This document shows, piece after piece, positions 40,220 to 47,970 of a DNA stretch of 48,411 nucleotides; the first letter of the stretch is position 1; every line of letters starts with the position of its first letter. Source of the stretch: Candidatus Saccharimonadota bacterium (GTDB lineage: Bacteria > Patescibacteriota > Saccharimonadia > Saccharimonadales > UBA4665); assembly GCA_025928155.1 (NCBI GenBank), contig JAICKC010000012.1, positions 1 through 48,411 of the forward strand. Reading direction: 5' to 3'. The position numbers and the translations under genes were made by a program. The notes under the pieces are model-generated. The model made no database searches. It was given only the letters and a program-made list of their open reading frames with translations, and had not been told where the DNA came from.

Positions 40220-40312
40220 AGTCAACTAATAAAGCAGGTTGGGAACCAATCCTCCCGTGTGAGAGCCGTGCAGGCGCAAGCGGGCACCCAATCGAAGAGA
40301 AAGGACTATCTC
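40220..40312 (+). promoter_or_regulatory. Possible structured rpsB leader
   Basis: The ~90-nt leader can fold: TTGGG (around 40239-40243) pairs with CCCAA (around 40287-40291), enclosing GTGC/GCAC with an inner CGC-AA-GCG tip. It ends with AGAGAAAGGACTA before the ATG. Ribosomal protein S2 leaders are autoregulated in other bacteria; a similar role here is inferred. Confidence 0.4.
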
Positions 40313-41038
40313 ATGGCTACAGAAGTAGACGTTAAACAGTTGCTGGAGGCCGGTGCGCATTTTGGCCACCAGACCAGCCGCTGGCACCCTAAAATGGCGC
40401 AGTACATCCACAGCAAACGTGGTGGCAGCCACATTATTGACCTGACCAAGACGGTCGATAAGCTGGAAGAGGCACTGCAGTTTTTGCAGGACACGGCCGA
40501 AAAGGACCGCCAGATCCTGTTTGTGGGCACCAAGCGCCAGGCGCAGCCGATTGTACACGCACTCGCGACCGACCTTGGTCAGCCGTACGTCACGAACCGT
40601 TGGCTCGGTGGCATGCTGACCAACTGGAACACCATTGGGGCGCAGATCAAGCACCTGGTCGACCTGGAAGGCAAAATGGCTTCCGGCGAATTGGCCGGCA
40701 AGTTTAATAAGCTGGAGGTACAGCGTTTCCAAGAGGAAATCGATAGCCTAAACCACCTATACGGCGGTATTAAGGAACTGAACGCCAAGCCCGGCGCAGT
40801 TGTAATATTTGACATCGTGCACGATATCAACGCTGTTAAGGAAGCTAAGAAGCTCGGGCTGCCCATCGTGGGCATTGTGGACAGCAACGCCGACCCGACG
40901 GGTATCACCTACCCGATCCCGATGAACGACGACGCTATCAAAGCACTGCAGCTGGTTGCCGACTACATGCAAAGCGCCGTTTCCGCTGGTAAGGCTAAGG
41001 CTGCCAAACCCGCCGATAAGACTGAAGAAGCTAAATAA
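40313..41038 (+). CDS. rpsB: 30S ribosomal protein S2
   Basis: 241 residues from ATG 40313, starting MATEVDVKQLLEAGAHFGHQ. The uS2 signature WHPKMAQYIHSKRGGSHIID is near residues 23-42, and GIVDSNADPTGITYPIP is the second signature. A short Lys/Ala tail ends the protein. uS2 joins the 30S late and binds S1. An in-frame start at 40259 lies in the leader and was not used. tsf follows 17 nt later, the conserved rpsB-tsf operon. Confidence 0.96.
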   Translation: MATEVDVKQLLEAGAHFGHQTSRWHPKMAQYIHSKRGGSHIIDLTKTVDKLEEALQFLQDTAEKDRQILFVGTKRQAQPIVHALATDLGQPYVTNRWLGGMLTNWNTIGAQIKHLVDLEGKMASGELAGKFNKLEVQRFQEEIDSLNHLYGGIKELNAKPGAVVIFDIVHDINAVKEAKKLGLPIVGIVDSNADPTGITYPIPMNDDAIKALQLVADYMQSAVSAGKAKAAKPADKTEEAK

Positions 41039-41055
41039 ACAGAGGGAGATACAGG

Positions 41056-41652
41056 ATGGCTATTTCTATTGAGGAAGTAAAGCGGCTGAAGGATCTGACC
41101 GGTGTGGGTCTGACCGACGCTAAAAAGGCGCTCGACGAAGCCGGCGGTGACTTCGACAAAGCGCTTGAAGCCATGCGCAAGAAGGGCATGACCAAGGCCG
41201 AAAAGCGCGGTGAACGCGAAGCCCGTCAGGGGCTTATTGGCACCTACAACCACGACAGCCGCATCGGCGTTATCGTGGAAATCAACTGCGAGACCGACTT
41301 CGTAGCCCGCAACGAAATCTTTACCACCCTGGTGAAGGACGTTGCCATGCACATTGCGGCGAGTGCGCCGGAGTTCGTGAGTGCCGTGGACATCCCGGTC
41401 GACGTACGCGAAGCCAAGAAGCAAGAGCTGCTGGAATCTGATGCGCTCAAGGATAAACCGGCTGATATGGCCGACAAAATCGTCGATGGCCAGCTCAAGA
41501 AGTACTTCGCGGAGCGCTGCCTGCTGGATCAGCCGTTCATCAAGAACCCAGACCAGACTGTCGGTGACTACGTGAAAGAGCACAATGCTCGTTTGGGTGA
41601 GAATATCCTGGTTCGCCGGTTTAGCCGCATGGCCCTCGGCGAGTTAGCTTAA
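41056..41652 (+). CDS. tsf: Elongation factor Ts (short form)
   Basis: 198 residues. The N-terminal UBA-like domain (KRLKDLTGVGLTDAKKALDE) is followed by the core with INCETDFVARNE, the TDFVA element that contacts EF-Tu. One core subdomain and a short C-terminal part remain; E. coli EF-Ts is 283 residues, so a dimerisation or second subdomain is reduced, as in Thermus-type short EF-Ts. It recycles EF-Tu-GDP. AGGGAGA lies before the ATG. Downstream is a structured region and a terminator. Confidence 0.95.
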   Translation: MAISIEEVKRLKDLTGVGLTDAKKALDEAGGDFDKALEAMRKKGMTKAEKRGEREARQGLIGTYNHDSRIGVIVEINCETDFVARNEIFTTLVKDVAMHIAASAPEFVSAVDIPVDVREAKKQELLESDALKDKPADMADKIVDGQLKKYFAERCLLDQPFIKNPDQTVGDYVKEHNARLGENILVRRFSRMALGELA

Positions 41653-41870
41653 GGGTCGAAGCGCGCTTACCTTCCTTCATTTCAGGAAGTCGTACGAGGA
41701 AAGACGCGCAGGCATTTTTCGCCTTTACCTCCTTTGCAACCCCTACGTTCTGAAAAACAAGAGCTCGTTAGTCGTGGCGCTGTATCCGAAAATGTAGTCA
41801 AAGGCCCCCCGAGAGCAGGGCCTTTCTAGGTGTTGAATACAAAAGATGTAAATAAAACATAAGCGGATAC
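41653..41870 (+). other. Structured spacer and terminator after tsf
   Basis: No gene is seen. From 41657 to 41718 a composite stem can form: GCGCG pairs with CGCGC, enclosing CTTCCT/AGGAAG. At 41800-41828 AAAGGCCC pairs with GGGCCTTT and ends in a short T-run, a good terminator for rpsB-tsf. The 60-nt structure could be a 3'-UTR RNA or processing site. Confidence 0.55.
41800..41828 (+). terminator. Terminator of rpsB-tsf
   Basis: AAAGGCCC / GGGCCTTT, 8-bp stem with a CCCGAGAGCA-type loop, followed by TCTAGG. The T-run is short. Confidence 0.75.
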
Positions 41871-41899
41871 TTGCAATTTTAGCAAGCATGGTGTATAGT
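41871..41899 (+). promoter_or_regulatory. Promoter of the 37-codon micro-gene
   Basis: TTGCAA (41871-41876), exact 17-bp spacer, TATAGT (41894-41899). It predicts a ~50-nt leader that is very rich in A and almost lacks G. Confidence 0.7.
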
Positions 41900-41955
41900 A
41901 ATAATCAGTCTAAACAAGACAAAAACAAATAAAAAGACAAAGGGCACCACTTAAA

Positions 41956-42069
41956 ATGAGCAATCTACAACCAATAAAACTGGTCGAGCGTCCTAGCAAC
42001 ACCGCGCTCGAAGCACTTTCCAGCCTCCAGATGGATCACATTAGCGAGTTAGCACTGCAACGGTTCTAA
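41956..42069 (+). CDS. Putative 37-residue small protein
   Basis: An open frame of 37 codons from ATG 41956 to TAA 42067-42069, starting MSNLQPIKLVERPSNTALEA and ending SELALQRF. It has its own promoter with 17-bp spacing, an A-rich unstructured leader with AAAGGG about 12 nt before the ATG, and a strong terminator 47 nt after the stop. The predicted peptide is partly helical (residues 16-36), with no membrane helix or signal peptide. It lies where pyrH is found in many bacteria. It may be a real micro-protein, or the unit may be a small RNA whose coding capacity is chance. No family was recognised. Confidence 0.55.
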   Translation: MSNLQPIKLVERPSNTALEALSSLQMDHISELALQRF

Positions 42070-42115
42070 ACCTCCCCACATACTTTACTTACAAATTTAC
42101 AATCATCCCTGTCTT

Positions 42116-42147
42116 CCCGGCACCCTAAAAGGTGTCGGGTTTCTTTT
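42116..42147 (+). terminator. Terminator of the micro-gene unit
   Basis: CCCGGCACC / GGTGTCGGG, 9-bp stem (one G-T pair) with CTAAAA loop, followed by TTTCTTTT. Confidence 0.87.
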
Positions 42148-42167
42148 GACGAAAGGCGCGGCGGGAC

Positions 42168-42195
42168 TTAGCCCGTAAGACGGGTACTGTATAAT
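42168..42195 (+). promoter_or_regulatory. frr promoter
   Basis: TTAGCC (42168-42173), 16-bp spacer, TATAAT (42190-42195). The spacer contains a CCCGT-AAG-ACGGG dyad. Confidence 0.5.
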
Positions 42196-42215
42196 AGTGT
42201 TCGAATAGGAGACTT

Positions 42216-42779
42216 ATGAACCCAACTCAACTTATCAATGATACAAAGAGTAAGCTGGATGCGGCTGTGGTACATTACGGCGAGCAGCTCAAAAGTTTGC
42301 GCACCGGCCGGGCCAGCGCAGCCATGTTAGACGGTGTGATGGTAGAGGCGTACGGCCAGCCAATACCACTGAACCAGGTGGCGAACGTGACCGCGCCCGA
42401 AGCGCAGCTGCTGCAGATAACGCCGTTTGACCCTGGCAACATCCAGGTGATTGCGGCCGCCATCCGTGACAATCCGTCGCTAGGGCTCAACCCCAGTGAC
42501 GACGGCCGTGTGGTGAGGGTGCCGGTCCCGGCATTGACCGAGGAGCGTCGCCGTGAGATTGTGAAGCAGCTCGGGGCTAAGCAGGAGGACGCTATGATTG
42601 CACTTCGCAATATCCGCCGGGATGCCATGGACGCCATCGATCAGGCCAAAAAGCACAAGGAAATCGGCGAAGACGATGCCAAGCGCTTGGCAAGCCAGGT
42701 GGAAGATGTCACGAAGGCAGCGCAGGGACAGCTCGAGGCAGCATCCAAGGCCAAAGAAACCGAAATAATGACGGTCTAG
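42216..42779 (+). CDS. frr: Ribosome recycling factor
   Basis: 187 residues, the usual length. LKSLRTGRASAAMLDGVMVEA (about residues 25-45) and the domain II region VANVTAPEAQLLQITPFDPG are RRF signatures. A long C-terminal helical hairpin (EERRREIVKQLG onward) completes the three-helix bundle. It splits post-termination ribosomes with EF-G. AGGAGA precedes the ATG. uppS follows 5 nt after the stop, so the two form one operon. Confidence 0.96.
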   Translation: MNPTQLINDTKSKLDAAVVHYGEQLKSLRTGRASAAMLDGVMVEAYGQPIPLNQVANVTAPEAQLLQITPFDPGNIQVIAAAIRDNPSLGLNPSDDGRVVRVPVPALTEERRREIVKQLGAKQEDAMIALRNIRRDAMDAIDQAKKHKEIGEDDAKRLASQVEDVTKAAQGQLEAASKAKETEIMTV

Positions 42780-42784
42780 CTTAC

Positions 42785-43486
42785 ATGAGCGACACTGTGA
42801 TCGGAGAAGTCCCGCGGCATTTGGGCCTGATATTGGATGGCAACCGGCGATGGGCTCGGGAGCACGGCTTGCCACCGATGGAGGGCCACAAAGTGGGATA
42901 TAAGAACATGGAAGTTATCACGCAGGCGGCGTTCGACCGCGGCGTGGAGTGTGTATCTACCTATGTGTTTTCAACTGAAAACTGGAACCGCTCGGCCGAG
43001 GAGGTACGGTACCTGATGCGCTTACTGCTGTGGATACTGAAGCACGAGCTCGGCAACCTCTCACGTCACGGCATCCGTGTGCAAATCCTTGGCAGTAAGC
43101 TGCGGCTCGGTAAGGCACTCGTCAAAGCCATTCACGACGCCGAGGAACAGACCAAAAACAACAAGCGCGGTACGCTGCTGGTTTGTTTAAACTACGGCGG
43201 CCAGCAAGAAATTGTGGACGCCATGAAGCAGCTGGTGGCAGACGGGACACCGGCCTCTGACATCACGGCCGATCTGATCTCGGAGCAGTTAAACGCGAAC
43301 GGCGTGCCGCCGGTCGATCTTATTATCCGTACAAGTGGCGAGCAGCGTCTGAGTAATTTCATGTTGTGGGAAGCGGCCTATAGTGAGTTTATGTTTACGT
43401 CCACCAAGTGGCCGGATTTTTCTGTGGAAGAGTTGAATGGAATGCTCGACGAATATGCAAATCGACACCGCCGCTTTGGAAAGTAG
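42785..43486 (+). CDS. uppS: Isoprenyl (undecaprenyl) diphosphate synthase
   Basis: 233 residues of the cis-prenyltransferase family. LGLILDGNRRWAREHGL holds the catalytic Asp (DGNRRWA). STYVFSTENWNRS and the C-terminal DLIIRTSGEQRLSNFMLW with AYSEFMFTSTKWPDF are family signatures. It makes the lipid carrier for wall glycans, fitting the LCP ligase in the window. The usual downstream cdsA and dxr are missing, so precursors must come from elsewhere. It overlaps no gene; rseP starts 16 nt later with its own -10 box. Confidence 0.95.
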   Translation: MSDTVIGEVPRHLGLILDGNRRWAREHGLPPMEGHKVGYKNMEVITQAAFDRGVECVSTYVFSTENWNRSAEEVRYLMRLLLWILKHELGNLSRHGIRVQILGSKLRLGKALVKAIHDAEEQTKNNKRGTLLVCLNYGGQQEIVDAMKQLVADGTPASDITADLISEQLNANGVPPVDLIIRTSGEQRLSNFMLWEAAYSEFMFTSTKWPDFSVEELNGMLDEYANRHRRFGK

Positions 43487-43488
43487 GC

Positions 43489-43494
43489 TATACT
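43489..43494 (+). promoter_or_regulatory. -10 box for leaderless rseP transcript
   Basis: TATACT overlaps the end of uppS and stands 8 nt before the rseP ATG. There is no Shine-Dalgarno sequence. Confidence 0.5.
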
Positions 43495-43502
43495 AAAAGC
43501 AT

Positions 43503-44693
43503 ATGGGGATTGTATTGCTGATTGTCGGCCTAGTGCTGTTTATAGGCCTTATCATTACGCATGAATTAGGACACTTTTTGTTAGCGCGCCGCAATGGTGT
43601 GACCATAGAAGAATTCGGCATTTTCTTTCCGCCGACGCTCTACCGGCGCAAAACTAAAGGCGGCTGGGACTTTACCTTTAACCTGCTGCCTTTGGGTGGC
43701 TTTGTAAAGCTCAAAGGTGAGCACGATAGCGATACTGCCAGGGGGTCGTTCGGGGCGGCAAGCTTGAAGGCTAAGACTAAGATAATGATTGCCGGTATAG
43801 TGGTGAACCTGGTAACGGCGTTTGTGCTGTTTACACTCCTCGCACTCATAGGTATGCCGCAGCTGGTGGGTAATCAGTTCACAGTGGCGAGTGATGCGCA
43901 CTACGACAGCAGGGCGACGTTGCACACGCAGGTCGTTTCAGTGGAGAAGGGGTCACCGGCGGCTACGGCCGGCCTCAAAAAGGACGACAACGTTGTAGCG
44001 TTGGGCCCTGCGAATGGCCACAGCAGCGATATCTCCATAACGACCGATCTAGCGACGCTCACTAAGCGCTATGCTGGTCAGAAAGTGTTGGTGAAGTATG
44101 TGCGCGGCAAGCAGCACCTGCAAACGACGCTACAGCTGCGCAGCAGCACCGAAGTGACAGCGGCGGCCAACCAGGGAAGGCAAATCGGCTACCTAGGCGT
44201 GGGCACGAGCCCTTGGCAGGATGGTCTGACAGTGGTGCGCTCTACCTGGTCGGCGCCGATCGTGGGGGCAGGCACTATGGGGCAGCTCACCGGTTTAACG
44301 TTCGAAGGACTCGGTAAAGCACTGGCGGGCCTAGGTGGCACCATTGCCGGCGGCGTTACCAACAATAAAGTGGCGCGACAAACGGCGCAAACAGAGGCTA
44401 GCGGTCAGGTTTCGGGCCCGATTGGTATATTCTTTGTACTGAAATACGGTGCGGCACTGGGCGCGCGCTTTATTCTGATGGTGGTGGCGGTGTTGGCGCT
44501 GACCCTCGGTGTCATGAACCTGCTGCCCATCCCGGCGCTTGATGGTGGTCGGCTGTGGCTGATGCTCATTACGCACGCTATTAAAAAGCCTCTCAGCAAG
44601 GAACGGGAAGAGCTGGTAAATGCTACTGGCTTTGCAGTACTGCTGGGTCTAATATTATTAGTGAGCATAGTAGACGTAAAGCGGTTTTTCTAG
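43503..44693 (+). CDS. rseP: RseP-type site-2 metalloprotease with PDZ
   Basis: 396 residues. The zinc motif HELGHFLLAR (HExxH) is at about residues 20-29 in the first membrane helix. A central region of about 120-260 holds one PDZ domain (EKGSPAATAGLKKDDNVVAL). The NLLPIPALDGGRL motif (third zinc ligand Asp) is in a later helix. Four membrane segments are predicted. It cleaves membrane-embedded anti-sigma factors or signal-peptide remnants. The CPBP protease gene begins immediately after its stop. Length is a little under E. coli RseP, which has two PDZ domains. Confidence 0.93.
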   Translation: MGIVLLIVGLVLFIGLIITHELGHFLLARRNGVTIEEFGIFFPPTLYRRKTKGGWDFTFNLLPLGGFVKLKGEHDSDTARGSFGAASLKAKTKIMIAGIVVNLVTAFVLFTLLALIGMPQLVGNQFTVASDAHYDSRATLHTQVVSVEKGSPAATAGLKKDDNVVALGPANGHSSDISITTDLATLTKRYAGQKVLVKYVRGKQHLQTTLQLRSSTEVTAAANQGRQIGYLGVGTSPWQDGLTVVRSTWSAPIVGAGTMGQLTGLTFEGLGKALAGLGGTIAGGVTNNKVARQTAQTEASGQVSGPIGIFFVLKYGAALGARFILMVVAVLALTLGVMNLLPIPALDGGRLWLMLITHAIKKPLSKEREELVNATGFAVLLGLILLVSIVDVKRFF

Positions 44694-45497
44694 GTGGCAA
44701 TCGAAATCCATACCAACTACAGTGCCCCCCCAGTACAGGCAGCTGACCCGGCGGGCAAAGTTCCATGGAACCCAGTGACGGGCGTGTTATATGCCGGGTT
44801 CACATTTGTGGCGGCCCAGGTCTTGGCTAGCGTACTGGTAGCTGTTTATCCGCACCTGCGCGGCTGGGATAGGACGACAGGGCAGAACTGGATGGTGCAT
44901 TCGATAGTAGCCCAATTTTGGTTTGTACTATTTGCCGAGGTGCTGACGTTTGGTGCAGTGTGGTGGTTTGTGCATCTGCGCCGCGCCAGCTTACGGGCCA
45001 TTGGATGGCGGAAGCCACGATGGTGGGACATCGTACTAGCGTTCAACGGCATATTTGTGTACTTTGTGCTGTACTTTGTCGTACTTACGGTGGTACAGAG
45101 CCTTATTCCATCGCTGAATGTGAACCAAAAGCAGGAGCTGGGATTTGATAACGTTTTGGGCGACACCAATCTAGTGCTGACCTTCTTGAGTCTAGTGGTT
45201 TTGCCGCCGGTCGCCGAAGAGACGGTCTTTCGAGGTTTTATCTTCACAGGCCTGCGCAATCGGCTGTCGTGGGTGTGGGCAGCGGTTATCACAAGTCTGT
45301 TGTTTGCGGTGGCACACCTGGAGTTCGGTACCGGCCAGCCACTATTATGGACGGCGGCTATCGATACCTTTATCTTAAGCCTGGTGCTCTGCTATTTGCG
45401 GCAAAAAACCAACAGTTTGTGGCCGGGCATACTGGTACACGCGCTCAAAAACGGCGTAGCCTTTACCGTACTGTACCTCATCCACGCTTCTATTTAA
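44694..45497 (+). CDS. CPBP-family intramembrane protease
   Basis: 267 residues, starting at GTG 44694 directly after the rseP stop. About seven membrane helices. The CPBP (Abi/CAAX protease) motifs are EETVFRGFIFTGLR (EExxxR) at about residues 174-187, VAHLEFG (first His) and LVHALKNG (second His with Asn). Bacterial members function in membrane protein processing or bacteriocin self-immunity; the substrate is unknown. Tail-to-head fusion with rseP suggests translational coupling and a joint role in membrane proteolysis. In other genomes this place holds cdsA, dxr or proS. Confidence 0.9.
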   Translation: MAIEIHTNYSAPPVQAADPAGKVPWNPVTGVLYAGFTFVAAQVLASVLVAVYPHLRGWDRTTGQNWMVHSIVAQFWFVLFAEVLTFGAVWWFVHLRRASLRAIGWRKPRWWDIVLAFNGIFVYFVLYFVVLTVVQSLIPSLNVNQKQELGFDNVLGDTNLVLTFLSLVVLPPVAEETVFRGFIFTGLRNRLSWVWAAVITSLLFAVAHLEFGTGQPLLWTAAIDTFILSLVLCYLRQKTNSLWPGILVHALKNGVAFTVLYLIHASI

Positions 45498-45539
45498 TTG
45501 GGGCGATGTGGACCAATAGCAATACATCTGCTTGTACGG

Positions 45540-45545
45540 TATAAT
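45540..45545 (+). promoter_or_regulatory. -10 box of the proS leader
   Basis: TATAAT, 43 nt after the CPBP stop. Its -35 is weak (TAGCAA at 17 bp). It lies upstream of the hairpin at 45595-45622, so the transcript would carry an attenuator-like leader. Confidence 0.45.
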
Positions 45546-45594
45546 GCAGGCTAATGAGCAAGTTTGGGCAGTATCCCGTGGTTATCCTCTTTCA

Positions 45595-45622
45595 GCTCCC
45601 GCCTCGGCGGTAGCAGTTTTTT
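45595..45622 (+). terminator. Terminator or attenuator before proS
   Basis: GCT-CCGCC...GGCGG-AGC stem ending in T6 (45617-45622), 38 nt before the proS ATG. It may end the rseP-CPBP transcript or attenuate proS, depending on which promoter is used. Confidence 0.7.
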
Positions 45623-45659
45623 GTATTCGATTTTCTAACTAGCTAACGAGGAACCATTC

Positions 45660-47366
45660 ATGCGAGTAAGCAAATTATTTACCAAAACCAGCAAATCGGC
45701 ACCTGCCGACGAGGTAGCCAAAAACGCCCAGCTGCTCATTCGTGCCGGCTATGTGCACAAAGAGATGGCGGGAGTGTACAGCTATTTGCCATTGGGCCTG
45801 CGGGTACTCAATAACATCGCTCAAATCGTCCGTGAAGAAATGGACGCCATCGGCGGCCAGGAACTGCTCATGCCCGCGCTGCAGGTTAAAGAGCGGTACG
45901 AGGCAACCGGTCGGTGGGACGACGCGGTGGTCGATAATTGGTTCAAGACTAAGCTAGCGAACGGTGCTGAACTGGGCTTGGGCTTCTCACACGAGGAAAA
46001 CCTAGTGCCCATCATCAAGCAGCTCGCGACTAGCTACAAAGACTTGCCAATTGCGCCGTATCAGATTCAGACCAAGTTCCGCAATGAGCTGCGCAGCAAG
46101 AGCGGGCTGATGCGTGGCCGTGAATTCATTATGAAAGACATGTACTCGTTTGCGATTACGCAGGCGCAGCATGACGAGTTCTATGCGCTGGTGCAGGCGG
46201 CCTACAAGCGAGTATACGAGCGGCTGGGCTTGGGTGAGCGTACGGTGATGGCCCTGGCCAGTGGTGGGAGTTTCAGCAAATACAGCCACGAATTCCAGAC
46301 GTTTAGCGAAGCTGGCGAAGACCTGCTATTTAAGACTACGGACGGTGTTTGGCATAACCGCGAAATTGCGCCTTCGCAGATAAGCAAGCCAAACGAGTCT
46401 GAGGCGTTGGCTGAATACAAAGATGTGGAAGGGGAAGGTGTCGTGGGGGTACAAGCGCTTCTGGAGCACTTGCAGATTACTATCGAAAAAAGTACCAAGA
46501 CGCTTATATACACTACGGACGCTGGTGAAGCGATTATGGCGGCGGTGCGTTCCGATTACGATGTCAACGAGCTCAAACTCTGCGAAGCGGTCGGATGCAA
46601 AACGGTGTCGCTGGCGAGCGCGGAAACAGTGCGTGAAAAAACTGGGGCCGAGATCGGTTATGCTGGCATCGTAAATGTGCCTGAAGGTGTACGGATTTTT
46701 TTGGATGACTCCCTCAAAGGTCTATGTAACTTTGAAACAGGGGCAAACAAAACCCATTACCACGCGGTGAATGTTAACTTTGGACGCGACATCAAAGCTC
46801 CTGAGCGCTTTTACGATTTTAAGACGGCCCGTGAGGGCGACCTGGATCCCGCTAGTGGCGAGCCGATGGAAGTCCGTAAGGCGATCGAGGTCGGCAATAT
46901 TTTCAGCCTGGGTACAAAGTTCTCGCAGCCTTTTGACTTGCGGGTGCCCGATGAGCACGGCGAAGTGATAACGCTCATTATGGGCTGTTACGGAATTGGG
47001 GTGAGCCGGGCGATGGGCACCATCGCAGAGCTTATGAGCGATGACAAGGGTTTGGTCTGGCACGACAACATTGCCCCGTACCGAGTATATCTCGCGCGGC
47101 TCGGCAGCGATGAAGTAGTAGTGCGGGCAGCTGACGAATTGTATGCTAGCTTACAGGAAGCAGGCGTCAGCGTGCTGTATGATGACCGTGATGCCCGACC
47201 GGGGGATAAGTTCGCTGACGCTGATCTGCTCGGCCTACCACATCGTGTAGTTGTGAGCGCGAAAACGGTAGAACAGGGCGTGTTTGAATATAAAAAGCGC
47301 ACTGAGCAGGAAAGCGCGATGGTCGAAACAGAGAAACTAAAAGATCTCTTGACCGCACAAAAATAA
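45660..47366 (+). CDS. proS: Prolyl-tRNA synthetase (bacterial type)
   Basis: 568 residues, class II. Motif 1 region GLRVLNNIAQIVREEMDAIG is followed by motif 2 FRNELRSKSGLMRGREFIMKD and motif 3 MGCYGIGVSRAMGTIAE. A ~180-residue insertion between motifs 2 and 3 (about 225-400) is the editing INS/YbaK-like domain of bacterial ProRS. The C-terminal anticodon-binding domain includes DDRDARPGDKFADADLLG. The start has AACGAGGAA upstream. The proS position after rseP is conserved among bacteria. Confidence 0.95.
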   Translation: MRVSKLFTKTSKSAPADEVAKNAQLLIRAGYVHKEMAGVYSYLPLGLRVLNNIAQIVREEMDAIGGQELLMPALQVKERYEATGRWDDAVVDNWFKTKLANGAELGLGFSHEENLVPIIKQLATSYKDLPIAPYQIQTKFRNELRSKSGLMRGREFIMKDMYSFAITQAQHDEFYALVQAAYKRVYERLGLGERTVMALASGGSFSKYSHEFQTFSEAGEDLLFKTTDGVWHNREIAPSQISKPNESEALAEYKDVEGEGVVGVQALLEHLQITIEKSTKTLIYTTDAGEAIMAAVRSDYDVNELKLCEAVGCKTVSLASAETVREKTGAEIGYAGIVNVPEGVRIFLDDSLKGLCNFETGANKTHYHAVNVNFGRDIKAPERFYDFKTAREGDLDPASGEPMEVRKAIEVGNIFSLGTKFSQPFDLRVPDEHGEVITLIMGCYGIGVSRAMGTIAELMSDDKGLVWHDNIAPYRVYLARLGSDEVVVRAADELYASLQEAGVSVLYDDRDARPGDKFADADLLGLPHRVVVSAKTVEQGVFEYKKRTEQESAMVETEKLKDLLTAQK

Positions 47367-47377
47367 GGCGCTACTAT
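47349..47377 (+). promoter_or_regulatory. greA promoter
   Basis: TTGACC (47349-47354, inside the 3' end of proS), 17-bp spacer, TACTAT (47372-47377). The ~70-nt leader holds the hairpin at 47386-47417. Confidence 0.6.
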
Positions 47378-47385
47378 AGGTGCCC

Positions 47386-47417
47386 GACCAGGAAACAGTC
47401 TTAAGCTGTACTTGGTC
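47386..47417 (+). repeat. Hairpin between proS and greA
   Basis: GACCA pairs with TGGTC, enclosing ACAG/CTGT. No T-run follows, so it is a leader structure or weak terminator. Confidence 0.5.
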
Positions 47418-47451
47418 TTGACACTCGATATCCATTTATAAGGAGTAACCA

Positions 47452-47913
47452 ATGAAAAAATTGTTCCACCTGACACAAGCAGGCATTGATGACCTAAATG
47501 CTGAGCTGGAGGCGCTTCGGAAAAAGCGCGCCGACACCGCCGAAGCCATCAAGACCGCCCGCGAGTTGGGGGACTTGGCCGAAAACGCCGAGTACCAGTC
47601 GGCCCGCCAGGAGCAGGAGCGCAACGATGCGCGTATCGATGAGATCGAGCACATCCTGGCGAATGTTGAAGTCATCAAAAGCAAAAGCGGCAAAAAACAG
47701 GTTGGCTTGGGGTCTAAAGTGACGCTCAAGAGCCCTAAGGGCAGAGAAATGATACTGCAGGTGGTAGGCACTATCGAAGCTGATCCGCTGGCTCAGAAAA
47801 TCAGCGATGAGTCGCCCATTGGCAAGGCACTGCTGGGCAAAAAGGAGGGCGACGACGTCGAAATCAAGACGCCGGCCGAAACCGCGGTCTACAAAATCGC
47901 CGCAGTCGCCTAG
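47452..47913 (+). CDS. greA: Transcription elongation factor GreA
   Basis: 153 residues. The N-terminal coiled coil (about 1-75) contains LGDLAENAEYQSARQEQERN, with the acidic tip that enters the RNA polymerase secondary channel. The C-terminal FKBP-like domain has DPLAQKISDESPIGKALLG, the GreA signature. It rescues backtracked RNA polymerase by stimulating transcript cleavage. AAGGAG precedes the ATG. Length is normal. Confidence 0.96.
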   Translation: MKKLFHLTQAGIDDLNAELEALRKKRADTAEAIKTARELGDLAENAEYQSARQEQERNDARIDEIEHILANVEVIKSKSGKKQVGLGSKVTLKSPKGREMILQVVGTIEADPLAQKISDESPIGKALLGKKEGDDVEIKTPAETAVYKIAAVA

Positions 47914-47955
47914 TGCTCCATGATTCTACCTCTGGCGTAATCTGTTAAGGTGCGC

Positions 47956-47961
47956 TAAAAT
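47956..47961 (+). promoter_or_regulatory. -10 box for leaderless lysS transcript
   Basis: TAAAAT lies 9 nt before the ATG at 47971. There is no Shine-Dalgarno sequence. Confidence 0.5.
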
Positions 47962-47970
47962 CACAGCTAT

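Noticed and set aside
41657-41718. Known small RNA after tsf
   Set aside because: A composite stem is visible but it matches no RNA family I recognise, so it is listed only as a structured spacer.
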